DNA of 64,000 nt from Reticulitermes lucifugus (GCA_026260175.1 JAKCWW010001095.1:17413-81412); one strand, 5' to 3'; shown: positions 50,977 through 63,281, numbered from the stretch's first letter. Notes: generated from the sequence alone by a model not told the origin. Numbers and translations: made by a program.

Positions 50977-52198
50977 CTGGAAAGAAGAGAGATTAGTATG
51001 AATTCCCCAATACCGCCATCAATGCCCCCTTCCTCAGAACATCCTCTGGAAATAAGTCCAATACCACACAACTGCTTTCAGTACCAATGACTATCCAAAA
51101 ACATCCTGAAACAACTTTACAGATCAGCATCCATGACAAATTTAGAATTGACAAAACAAACAGCAGCCTGAAGGAATGTAACTGTAAAGTTCAAGTTCCA
51201 TGCAATATAATGGATGTAAGACCGTATTCAAGCAATTTGATAACACAGAAAAAACACATATGAAACCTGTAATGGCGTACTTTGTACAAAACGCCTTTGG
51301 AAGATCCGTTACTCTGTAAGCTTCAAAGATGTAACCCTCAATCAAAATACTTCAAGGCCTCAAACGTGTCTGCCAGGTCACAGTGGTAACACGGGTTACC
51401 TGGGTCTTTGTAGCTCACCCATCACTGTACTGCACTGCTGTTTTCACATAATCATATTTTCAATCTACAGTGATCAACACATCTGCGAACATCATATCAT
51501 CCGGACAAAAACGAAGCAAGCTATTGTGTTTCTCGTCCTGAAAATGTTACAATGTATGTCAAAAAGGAAAATTCTCGAGATCCTGTTTCCACTTGCAGCT
51601 GATGCTTTAAACAATGCAACAATAAGATGAACATAAACAGAGCAGTCTTTTCATGCTCAGTCTTACAGCATCAAACCCTGTATCTTGAGGATTCCATCCA
51701 GCAGCCAAAGACAATCACAATTACTCTACTTTCAAATTATAATAAATATCCCATGCTCAAAGTTCCATTATATGAGTATTGCCAATTTCAGATTCTTCTT
51801 ACACATTAATCTCATTTCAACCCACCCTTCTTCATCTCCTAAACATTCTCGCCGGATAAGCAGCAGTATAAACCGCAGAGCAGCCATCCCTTATCATTAA
51901 CTGCAATTTGTTCACTTAACAATAAACTGCATAACATTTCACATATCTCTTACTATTGGCATGCTAGATATCAGTACTTTCAATAAGAAACGCTCTCAAA
52001 TGAAAAACTAATTCTCAATAAAACAAATGTGCATCTAGTTAACATACATAGTACTAGTACCCATATTCATCTGTTGGTTCAAATGTCTGCATTCTGTTTC
52101 TGCATGCTCAACATTTTATAGGTTCTGATAATATTATGGCACTGAACAAAAACCTGATTTGAAATGCTCTACTTGGACTTGTCTGCAGGCAGTACAAG

Positions 52199-52550
52199 AG
52201 TGGTGATGGATTAGATGGTTACAGCTATTACTAAGAGTGGTGTCAGATTAGTTGGTTGCAGTTACTACTATGAGTGATTTTTGTTTATGTGGTTATAGTT
52301 ATTACTATGAGTGGCCTTAGGTTAGATGGTTACAGATATTACTGACTGACATCAGGTTAGATGGTTACAGTTATTACTATGAGGGGCATCATGTTAGATG
52401 ATTACAGTTACAAGTAGCGTTAGGTTACATGGTTACAGTTATTACTATGAGTGGCATCAGGTTAGATGATTACAGTTATTACTGCGAATGACATCAGGTT
52501 AGATGATTACAGTTATTGCCCTGAGTGGTGTCAGGTCAGATGATTCAGTT
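52199..52550. repeat. Minisatellite, ~37-bp unit, about 9-10 copies
   Basis: The unit is roughly GAGTGGCATCAGGTTAGATG followed by GTTACAGTTATTACTAT. Copies begin near 52199, 52235, 52272, 52309, 52343, 52381, 52413, 52449, 52486 and 52523. They are diverged by substitutions and small deletions, so the array is not newly expanded. Confidence 0.9.
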
Positions 52551-54164
52551 ATAGAGCACATATTGCTGTAGACTGACTACTATTAACCAATGAACAATCT
52601 TCTTCACAGAATACGAAGGCACTGAGACAGGAAACCACAGTTATCTGTTACAAATATTGAATACTTTCATCACTGAACTCTGAAGAGATGATGTACTGAG
52701 GTAAGAACACAAACACTTTCTTAGCAATACAGATACCACTGCTGCAGTCATATTTTCTCCACCCAAGCATCTAAACTGTGACCCCTACTCCTTTTAGGCC
52801 ATGATGTACACCAGTTACCCAAGCACACAGGTGCCACAAGACTGTTATCAAACTTTACCTTAACACCACACAACATCCAAATTTTTAATAATAATACAAA
52901 TTTCTTTCTACTTAAACTTGATTCTTTCTACTTGTTTACTAGTCTTCATGTCACCAAACTTATATGCTACTATACAACTGGCAAATATCAGGTATTTTCT
53001 GTTTTTCTCCTATACCTGTTCCATCAATACAGAATTCACCAGGGATCAGACCCAATTCATGCTCTACTCTTTCTGTATTGCAGCTTTACCCGTAGCAATA
53101 CATACAAAAACTTGCATCAGTATCAATTGTAACCTTTTAAACACCACCTGAGAATTAATGAGATCAACTCTCCAGCACACAAATTTCCCAAGTGACAAAT
53201 ATTCTCAGTTCAAGTTGTCAGATGTCTACCAAAGCCGCACACTAAGGCCTCGCAACGAACCAGAACATGCATGAGTACATGCAAACTATTCATATTCGAC
53301 TGTTTATTTGCAATCAACAGTGCAATGGTAAATCAGCTTTCAGCAGGGTATTAACTGGAGAACCAACTATAACAGTATGAGCGTGGTACATGTTTCTGAT
53401 TCTAACACAATTTCTCCACAGCACTGCATACAACAGCAAGTACAATCAGAGTGTAAGAGGGGTCCACAAACAAGACCCAACATAAAAATGCACAGCTAAT
53501 TAAATAAACATGTGTTAAAAACACACAATAGAATCTCAGCCTCTATATGGCCTTACAATTGACACCCTAAAAAAATGAATAAAAGATAAGATTTCATTAC
53601 AATACCCTATACCATGAAGGAATGGAACATTAGCCACACCTACACAATTGTAACACGAATGGTGCACAGACAGCCATAAGATGAGGTCTGCAGTGGTACT
53701 CATTTAAACATGGATGTTCCCGCAGGATATGTGGAACAAGGGACTGTGCACAAATAGGCACCATGTCCCTCTGCAACCAATGTCCATGTGTTTGGCAAAA
53801 TTCACCCATAAAAAGGTGTCCTCCAACCTAAAGGAGGGGAAGGGCTGCCAGATATGTTTAGGAGAGTGTGCAACTTCAATGTAGAGCCATTTGTCTTGAC
53901 GCAAATCAGGAGACAGAAATATGGAGATCATCGTTCAGTCTAAGTGAGTCTAAATGTCTAAGTGAGACTGACTTCATTGCAAAACCATTAAACAGTTTTA
54001 CAGTAGATCAAGGCACAGTAACATTTTTCCACATATTTCATAAATGGCATGATTTTTGGGGAAAAGTTATTGAATATAAAATGTTTTTTTTTACTACAAC
54101 TTATGTCTGAAACATTTCTCATTCCAAGAAGAACTGGGCGAGATCATAAATGTACATACGTCTT

Positions 54165-54360
54165 CCTGTAAAGTACCCGTTATTCTTGCCAGATTTTAAT
54201 GAAACTTGAATTTTGACAGACTTTTGAAAAATAATAAAATATCAAATTTTATGAAAATCCATTCAGTGGGAGCAGAGTTGTTCTGTATGGATGGAGAGAC
54301 AGACAGACAGACACAACGAAGTTAATAGTCACTTTGCACAACTTTGCGAACACAACTGAA
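54165..54360 (+). repeat. Dispersed insect repeat with (GACA)n
   Basis: The segment contains GTAAAGTACCCGTTATTCTTG, TCAAATTTTATGAAAATCC, a (GACA)n run at 54298-54312 and a TTTGCACAACTTTGCGAACA block. I recall this order (FHENP-like, then a DRQTD-like run, then SRFSQFCE-like when translated) from many insect genomes. A second, diverged copy is at 60765-60950. Confidence 0.55.
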
Positions 54361-56192
54361 AATCAGACCCAGAAATAACCAACCATACCCAACAGCAGAA
54401 AGTTCCAATCTGACACTTCTGACTTGTGGGACAATTTCCATGGCCCTACTAATAGGAAACTGAGACAATCTGCCATTAAGCAGACAAGCTTTTCTTGTCA
54501 ACAGTTTCACATTTTCACCTTCACTACAGACCTACTGAAATGCAGTACTCATAACTCTCTTACGCACTTTCCTAACTTACACGCTGCAATTCAGCAATGT
54601 TATACCAGCCATAATATATAATATAGCTCCTCAGAACTCCTCCCTCTCATGCAGAATTTGGATGACTTTACAGTCCATTATGACAATCTCAACAGTGTTA
54701 AAGCCAGTGAAGGAACAACTGTTTTACATTAAGGACTGTAACTACCATGCTCCAGTTAATATCCTATCTCCTATACAAATCATCACTGTCCACTCTAACC
54801 ACTCTGTTTACTCTATGCTGCAGACACTGCCCAAAGCACTACCAACGGCTTCATCTAACCACATTTATTATCAAAGTCCACCTAATTCTTTGTGATGCCA
54901 ACACAAATTTTCTGTGTGAATCAGGCCTTACTAACAAAAAGAGCAGAATATAAAAGAAACCATCACTGGCTATTTTACAATTACAGAGTGGAGCAGGTAG
55001 GGCAAGTCCACTGACATCGTGGTGGAGCAAAGACATAAGATATAATTCGCAAAGCTGACTTCCGTCACTTGAAAATACTGCATGCATTAATCAATAACAA
55101 AATAATATTACACAGATTATTAACAACAAAAATGTTATTAACATATGTAAATATCTGAGCATTCATTGTGTATTATCTTAACACCTGCCAGTAGGAATTT
55201 GCCTAATCAGATTCCCTCCAGGTAACAACAAATACTTTCAATAGACAAACCTTGAAAACTGCCCCTGCGAGATCTCCGAACAATTTCCTTGTACCTTTCA
55301 CACAATCCACTTGCCCTGTGGCCCAATGTAAGCAATTTCTTTTGTGGTGGTAGTGATAATCTCTGCTATATATGAATTCACGTTGGCCCATATCAATGTT
55401 AATTCGGCAGCTGAATACTTTGCGACGAAGTTTCTTCGCAATACAATGTAATCAAACTAATATCAGCAGTGCAAATAAAATGCTGCAACATGTTAATACA
55501 CTTAGAAACATGGGATTCAAACCACTGCTTTCTGATAGTTCATCAACATGAGATGTACTTAACCTGAACATTATGTGACAAGCTAAAAACAACCAATACC
55601 ACCATGGACAAAAACATGAAAAAAAAGAAACTAGTATACAACATAAACCATTATAAAAACATGGGATCCATTTCTGCACATCCAAGAGTTCAATGTCTAA
55701 TAGCCTAAAATCACCATTTCTTCAAAAAAACAGATGACTGTTCACCCAATTTTCATATTTGTCCCTCACAGCAACCAACTAGAAAGTGGGCAATACCACA
55801 AGACTAGCTTGCTAGATGGCAATACATCCTGAATACTGAAAAGAATCCTGCATACTGCACTTCAACAACACATGTTACTGATATTAATTTGAAACACATA
55901 CACAAAAGAGGTATATCTATACATCACACCATCATTGTGTCTGGTCCAAAACATCATATACATTTCAATCACACCGTGGTCTCCATACACAGTGGCCACA
56001 GATTCAGCAGTTCACTAGCACATTAATAAAATACAAGCATTATTCTTATGAGCTTGCTCAAAGTATTACACCATACCTTAACATGAAATTGTCAGCATGG
56101 ACAAAATATGTTGCACTATTATTATCACAAACAGGGCCAGTTATGACACTCTAGCCAGAAGAGTTTGTTCAGTGTTGCTTACTGTTCTTTGT

Positions 56193-57210
56193 TCAACTGA
56201 AAATGTTTTGATCACGTACGTGACTCTTCCGATGGGTTCGTACAAGTGTTTTTGACACAAAACGCTTATTGCACACCTCACACTGATATGGTTTCTGCCC
56301 AGTATGATAACGTGTGTGTACAGTCAAGGTGGAGCGCTGAGTAAAAGACTTTCCACAATGATGACAGGTGTGGGGTTTTTCGCCAGTGTGCGTGCGTTGG
56401 TGAACTTTCAAGTATTCACGAGAGATGAATGTCTTCCCACAAACATCACAAACATCAGCTTTTTCCCCTGTGTGTATTCGAACGTGAACCGTAAGAGATG
56501 CTTTAGTAGACAGTGCCTTGTCACAAATATTGCACATGAAGCAACCCTCACCTGTATGTGTTCGCATGTGCAGAGTGAGTGAACCTCTCTGTAAGAACAC
56601 CTTGCCACAAATTTCACACTGGTGTTTGTTTACAGGCAGTGTGTTGTTCGGGTCATGCTTTCTTTTATGAAGTGCCAAATTATGTTTGTACGGATAAGCC
56701 TTGCCACACAAATCACACTGAAATGGCTTCTCACCTGTGTGAATATTCTGGTGCTCCTGCAACTCTGTATTGGTATAAAACCCTTTAGTACAAACACCAC
56801 AACGAAATTTGTAGTTGTTGAGATGTCTCTTTCGATGATTCACCAAATTTGACTTCTGTATGAACGCTGAACCACAAATATCACACACGTGATCCTTCTC
56901 TCCTGTATGAATCTTTCTATGATCCCTCAACTCACTGGGACGCTTAAACTTTCGCCCACACATCTCACACTCATAGGGTCGCTCCTTGTTATGAATGACC
57001 ATGTGGGAAGTCAATTTTCCATTGCAATTAAATGCTTCCCCACATACCAAACACACGAAAGGCTTCTCCCCAGTGTGCATTCGACGATGTATCAGTAGTT
57101 TGCTTTTTATTAAAACTTTCCCACAAAACTCACATTTGTTTGCACACTTTTCCTTTGATGAGATGCACTTCAAGTTTCCAACAGAATCTCTACAGTGTTT
57201 GCCCACAGAT
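56193..57210 (-). CDS. Exon L: 11-finger C2H2 terminal exon
   Basis: This exon has 338 residues and is the first of the set in transcription order. The acceptor is ACCTCTCTTCTTTCCAG and the first base is A. The leader holds DSVGNLK and a Lys/Cys-rich stretch. Eleven fingers start at residue 26 (CEFCGKVLIKSKLLIH). F1 is CLVCGEAFNCNGKLTSH; F3 is CDICGSAF, a more ordinary finger than the GY type elsewhere; F5 is YPYKHNLALH, like exons C and G rather than I-K. The F5-F6 spacer is HDPNNTLPVNKHQC. F8 is FISREYLKVH and F9 is FTQRSTLTVH. It ends with a short tail (VRDQNIFS). It mixes features of both groups and may be close to the ancestral right-hand copy. Confidence 0.92.
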
Positions 57211-57469
57211 CTGGAAAGAAGAGAGGTTTTATAATGAATGCCCAATGCACCTACCCACAAGCACTATATGTAAACCATGGCCTGGTCCATAGCAGCTTCT
57301 CTTTTCTTCAAGAAAGCCTCATCTCCCCAGTCAAAAGCAAATTTCAAATTCGAATTATCCCGTTTGACACACACATATATCACTGTTCCTTTTACTAACA
57401 GATATACCACAAATATTTACAGCACAGGGCCTACATGTTTCAGCAAACTGCCACCAAAACATCAATCAG

Positions 57470-57540
57470 TTGGTCAATCAATCAATCAATCAATCAATCA
57501 TGTATTTCTACTGTCCTGGCACTTGCCCAGAGGAAAAGNG
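57470..57540. repeat. (ATCA)n run with flanking dispersed repeat
   Basis: About six TCAA/ATCA units are followed by a CTGTCCTGGCACTTGCCC stretch. The run and its flank look like part of a dispersed repeat. The family is unknown. Confidence 0.5.
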
Positions 57541-58315
57541 GAATCTATCAGGATAACCAGTGTCACGAAACAGAAAACATCTGAACAGATGTCAGGGGCA
57601 GTACCACTTGAACCAAACTTCTTGGAAGTACAGACTTGTTATGCACACTATACTCACATTATTGCATGGTTAAACTTCTGTTTTTTTATAATGATCAGCA
57701 GAAAAATAATGAACTTCCAAGTTAAAAATCACACTCAATATGGGCCTCTCAAACTGCATAACTTAGCCCCAAAAGTGCAAAAGGTAGTTAGTTCCACACG
57801 ATTCAAGCAAAATGGCCCATGTTCCATGAGAAGAATGCTAAAGCAAATATGTAACTCATCAGCCAGAATTTCTTACACCATTCCTGCCACAAAGTATCTT
57901 CAAGCATAACTATGTAAGAATTTGTCTATGAATTTTTTTGGGTGTAGTGCTGGTTTCCCAGCCTTGTATCATGTCAAACTTCACCCTCTGCACACCAGAA
58001 GAAGTAGTATGACACATCTGAACTAAAAGTATTATCCAAAAGAGTCAATCCAAAGTGAGTACCTGCCATGGAAAACCGGCACAGTGGACATACAAGCTTA
58101 AAAAAAAGGTCTGGTATTTCTGGGTGCTCTATGTCTATAACACTGAACCTGACAGAACATTTATGCCACACATGAAGCCAAGCTATGTATCCTGCTTATC
58201 ACAGAAACTTGCAAACTAGTTCCTGGCGATGCAAATGTTAGTTCATACAGAGATATATTTGGTAGGTGTTTCTTCTTGACTGCAATACTGTGCGTGTTAA
58301 GCAGCTGGAAAATGA

Positions 58316-58500
58316 ATTCATATCTTCTAGGATGTGATGCTGTGTCATTAAGTGAGTAGTGCCTTGATCTTCGCAGTCAAACAGTCCAAGAAGTAAGTCT
58401 TTTTTGACTGCTTGACACTGAAGACACTCAAATCCTTTGAATGTCTACAGACACTCAACCAACAACAGTTTCACATCCCAGAACACTTGCATGTCCAGCA
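58316..58500. repeat. Foldback repeat
   Basis: The left arm ATATCTTCTAGGATGTGATG ... GATCTTCGCAGTCAAACAG is mirrored by GACTGCTTGACACTGAAGA ... TTTCACATCCCAGAACACTTG. The arms are about 80 bp and imperfect. It carries the same GGGATGTGA and CCCAGAA ends as the 35062 and 17420 foldbacks. Confidence 0.7.
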
Positions 58501-59487
58501 ACACAGCTGTTAGAACCCCAATCTCACAGATGGACAATCACGGGGCTTCACGGCAGGTCACTTGACTGGTCTATGGATTTGTTCTTCCCCTCGCGTGGGC
58601 AGAGGATAAGGCTCCTTGGTACTCACTTCTAACAAATTCTGAACTAAAATCTCATGACACTGTTGGTCCATTTTGCTACCACGAATGTCACCATTAGCCT
58701 CCATGTCAAGATTTGACCCCAGGACCTCCCAAAAACTAAGTACTACCCACCTGACAGCAAAGTCTAGTGAGACAGCTATTCAAGACAGCAAGTGCCAATA
58801 GCAAAAAGAAAATAATTTCTCCATGTCTTGTATGACTAATCCCCTTGTTGATGTGAGTTAAATTTGTGTAAGAATTTTGCCATATCGTTTACCAATGCTG
58901 CCTTCTGGTAATCTCAACATATTCATCAACATATGCTGCACCTCTCACTGCCAAGCCACCTCTCACCCTACCCTTTATGGTACTTTTTTATGCTGTGAAT
59001 GTCCCCTAGCAGTTTCACAACAGTTAGTAAGTAGTTCCTGTGTGCTGCTCATCACACAACTCTTGAAAAAGAACTGTTCCTGTAATGTGGCCCACCCCAT
59101 CAACCTTCCCTTTCACTATCAGGTGCAAAGCTGTCAGTTGGACTCCTACATCATCTCAATATGCCAGCAACATATGACAGGACTGAAAGTGTACAACAGG
59201 AAAGACTATTACTGATCATGGTAGGAAAGTTTACCCCAATACTGCTAAATTCATGTAAATGTCACCACAGCCACTGTGGCTGATGTGGTTCTTTTGTATT
59301 AATACACCCATGTGCACAACAGGTAGTGATGTGTCACATATTACAGCAAAATGCCTTAACTTGACTCGCATGTGACTGGACAGGTGCCAAAGTATAAAAT
59401 ATTCTAGATTATCAGATGGTACTTATACTGACCTAATTTCTTACAAGTAATTTTTTGTTACTGCTCCTATACTTGGTCTGCACACAA

Positions 59488-59880
59488 CTAACCAGGAAAG
59501 CATTCCATTTGAATATCTCCCTCTGCTGGTTCAGGGTCATCAGGGTCCTCTTCTGTCTTTTCTTGAGTCTTCATAGCTGAAGAGGCTGACAGAGTACGAG
59601 ACAACGGGTCAGGAGATACCACAACGGTTGATGTACAGACACTTTTGGAGGCCTTTTAGGACATGTCCCAGACAGGTCTGTTTCAATGATGAAGATTTTT
59701 TTTCTGGTAAAATGCAAAACTTCCAGTATTCAGACTACTCTCCTCAAGGGCCAAATTATGAAGATTTCCAAATTATCGGACATCGGCTGAAAGGCATTCT
59801 GCTGCAATCTGAAGAAACAAATCTGAGTTTTCCATTGCTGGCATATTTGATCAACTGTTTAAGGCCTAGTTGTTACTGTA
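59488..59880 (-). pseudogene. Interrupted coding-like stretch, unknown
   Basis: Three minus-strand pieces look protein-like but lie in different frames: MPAMENSDLFLQIAAECL (if read from about 59858, ended by a stop), then IETDLSGTCPKRPPKVSV (about 59690-59640), then a 55-codon frame 59488-59655 with an acidic tail (MKTQEKTEEDPDDPEPAEG). The last piece ends next to a donor-like CCTG|GTTAGT. However, that donor would leave one base, not the two needed to join the zinc-finger exons in frame. It could be a decayed exon or retrocopy, or chance. I do not recognise the protein. Confidence 0.25.
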
Positions 59881-60764
59881 TGTACCACTGGGTTTAACAT
59901 CCAAAAATTTTACATTCTGCCAAGAGCGTGTTTGTGTGTTTCATACATGGATCTCAAAACAGTGATTATTTCCCTAACCAGCATTAATTGGTTGATTTTT
60001 ATAACCAACATAGATTGTGTTTACTGCAAACCCCAAACCGAATATTTAAATAAAATTCAGAAAACTTTTAGTCCTTTAAACATTTAAATTGTCTTCAAGG
60101 AGAAATATACAATCCAAAAGAAACTCGCATATGGGAAAATAGGGCAAGTTCTTTGATGTCAGTTTAGATGACAACAAACTGTAGCATCGTGACTAGAAAA
60201 CTTAGTAACTGATGACAAACGTAAGTCTAACCATGAAAATGATACGTAGTAACTTTGACAGAAATGAAGACAAAACCTGCAGCACCCCCAATGTCATCAA
60301 TGGCCAGGAGATGCAGTGGCCAGGAGATGCAGCGATGTGTGTGGAAAATTGACGTTCATACACTTTAATGTGCAGTTACTTTCATCAATCTGTATTCATT
60401 GTTCATCAATTACAATATTCTTGGGCAAGCATTCAACATATCACATATAAAACTCTGATGATAATAATGCCCTCCAAACATTTGGAAGACGAAAACATAT
60501 TTGTTAATATTTCACATTTTAAATGGTGTTTAACAAGCTCAAACTGCTTGTGATGTTTGCAAAAAAACAAGACAGGCGATGTACACATAACATAACATTG
60601 TGCTGCATTCACATAATCAATGTTGCAATGGAAATGCAACAATGTGTTCTGTGTGTTGTTGAGCTACATGTCACTGTCAACAATATAAAAATATCGGGTG
60701 ATGCACAAGAATATTTTTATGGCAAATAAATGTCACCAGCAACAATAAAACATACTTTCCTCTT

Positions 60765-60950
60765 CATGTAAAGTGCCCAATATTTTGTCAGATTGTAAGC
60801 AAATGTAGATTTCCTTGACAGATTGTCCGAGTCCCCAATATCAAATTTCATGAAAATCTGAGCATTGGAAGCCACACTGATACATGTGGGTGGGCATATG
60901 GATGGACAACTGTAATCGGCACTTTGCAAATGCATGTAAAAAGCAGGACC
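60765..60950 (+). repeat. Diverged copy of the 54165 dispersed repeat
   Basis: The blocks GTAAAGTGCCCAATATTTTG, ATCAAATTTCATGAAAATC, a shortened GGATGGACA run and CACTTTGCAAATGCA occur in the same order as at 54165-54360. Confidence 0.5.
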
Positions 60951-63252
60951 CTATCTTTAAAATTAGATGTCTTTTTTCATGCTGGTCTATACTTTGCAAC
61001 AAAACGGCTTGGCAATCTAGGAAGGTTCTTGGAACTACAAGGGTTAAGTGGTGTTTCTACCTGGAAAATTTATTTGAAGCAAAGTGGAACAGAACCAATA
61101 TGTATAACAGTGGCAAACCAGCACTCATGCATTTGTAATGATTGACTATACAAGCTGGTGCGTTTCATAATGCTATATACATATCGCTCATGAAAGTGAT
61201 TTGCTGTAACCCACCAATACACAATTTTACAGCAGACAGAAAAAACTTTGACAGATCCTTAATAGAAGAATTTAAGCAGTTTTTTTGTGGATACAACACT
61301 TTGACAGACTGTGTTTTTAACCCAACCCTCTAGTAATGTGAGGATCTCAATTTGAGGAAATGTGTGGCTTGCAACAAAGTGAATATGCAATGAGCAATAT
61401 ATCAGTATATTGCTTCCAATCTGCTATCACAGAAATATTTGTAACCATCTGACACCAACAACTATCAGGTTACAAATACTGACTGTTATACCATCAGGAG
61501 GCCATAATAAACAGTGTATTAATTCTAAACATGAAGGTGATCACTCAGGAGTGCTGTCAGAACAAAAAGTCACTTAAGGTAGTGAAAGCTTAAGATACAA
61601 GTGTCTCCATGTTTACTGAATTATGATATTAAAAATCTTACATCAAAAAAAAAGCCAGGTTACTAATATCGATGAATAATGAATGATGATGCAGAAAATC
61701 AGCCTGGTGTTAGTGACAAATTCTGAATGAGGAGATACATATTATAATATGGGACAGAAATTTTCAGTGGTGGATTTCAGCTGCAGTATGCATGGCTTTC
61801 TTCTGTTTTTGAGATTATGTTACGCAGATAAATTCACGAACAATACAGAGGACCAGCCTTGAGGCATAATAATGCATAAAATCATAGAAGGATGTGTTCA
61901 TATATTCACTGCAGAGGTAAAATTGTATTATGCTTGCAGTGTTGTAGTGTAGTACATACATGGAGATGTTGCCATATTCAGAGTACTTGAAATACTACTA
62001 TAAAAATCCCATCACATCTGTGGATATGAATTGCCAATTACACTCATTTTTTTCAACGCAGATTTCTCGTTTGTACATCTTATGCAACATCACCTTCACC
62101 CTATGCTTATTTGAACTCATTCAAATCCTCTGGCAACAAGATGTTATTCAAATGTACAAAAAGAAACATTTCAACCAGTTTACTGCAAATGGCACACATA
62201 ACATGATACTGCCAGTCCAACTTGCTGTCTGAAACCCTGTGTCACGACTGTGGCTGCACAAAATTTCTGCTCCCCAGTAATGAACAATGTGTGTGCAGAC
62301 AGTATCCCTTCAAATGTAATGCATACATCTTCACAGCAATACTGCAACATATCCAGCATAAGCAAGAGCTTATTTCAGATTTCTGATGCTGCAGTGATGA
62401 ACAAAACAGAAACGAAGTGACATAATAGGCAACATATGGCTAAATGAATAACTCTGACACTGAATGTCCCAGACATTTTTGCAATCTAGATTAAAAGAAC
62501 TACATTAATTTCAATTCCTGGAAAGTGTAATTCCTTTGCAGACTGCCCAGCAGCCAAGTGGTCTTAATTTGACCATCCCTGTCATAAGATAAATTATAAA
62601 AGTCTGCATTACAAACATATTCCCAACACTTCAGCAATACACTGCCATAAAAACACCTTAATTTGGCCATTCTTGACTTAAGACAAATTATAAAACTCTG
62701 GACTATAAATATTTTCATAACAGTTCCAACGATTTCCTGCCATAACATCTCTTCTCAAAAGCTGCATTAAAAAAGTTTCAGACGTTCTGCATTTCCAAAA
62801 TAAGTTTACAGAATACCACCTGTGAAGTAAAGCATCCCCTTCCCTTCACAAACATTGAACAAAATTATCAATACCATTTAATTTCAAACAAATTATAACC
62901 AGGTGACTTAAAAAAAAAGAGAGAGAGAGAGAAAAAAAAAAAGAGGAAGCATCACAAATTGAGCAAAAAAGTGCCCAAGTCCCCAAAAATTTTCAGCATA
63001 AACCCAGAGAAGAAACACCGCAACTCCGTCAGCACCACGCATTTCACGAGCACAATATATATGTATAAAAAAAAAAAAACTGAAATTGAGAATATTCATT
63101 CAGTCATTTTCCAAATTATCACACTTTTATTGCATCGTTCAGTGTAAACATAAAAAACTGAACAAGTTACTGAAAAAGGGGATCACAAGGCTGACTAATT
63201 AAATATTAACAAGTCTTTTGTACACTTCAAAAGTAACATGTTTTTAAATAAC

Positions 63253-63281
63253 AATAATAATAATAATAATAATAATAATAA
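63253..63281. repeat. (AAT)n microsatellite
   Basis: About nine to ten AAT units. Confidence 0.95.

Larger units (their letters stand above)
50977..56192. other. Gap between exons K and L
   Basis: This is presumed intron of 5.2 kb. It contains the 37-bp minisatellite (52199-52550) and a dispersed-repeat copy with a GACA run (54165-54360). No gene is recognised. Frames such as 52918-53151 and 55452-55685 show no domain. Confidence 0.5.

Noticed and set aside
52199-52550. CRISPR-like array
   Set aside because: Units are contiguous, diverged and without unique spacers, in a eukaryotic context.
2933-57210. Direct orthologue of Drosophila lola
   Set aside because: The gene layout is similar, but lola 3' exons carry one or two fingers with different motifs, and no BTB exon is seen here. 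No symbol was assigned.
57277-57909. Plus-strand 210-residue frame
   Set aside because: It spans an N and an (ATCA)n run, has no domain, and its composition is that of repeat sequence.
58507-58632. MITE bounded by TGTTAGAA and TTCTAACA
   Set aside because: The 8-bp inverted match may be chance. No target-site duplication and no second copy were seen.
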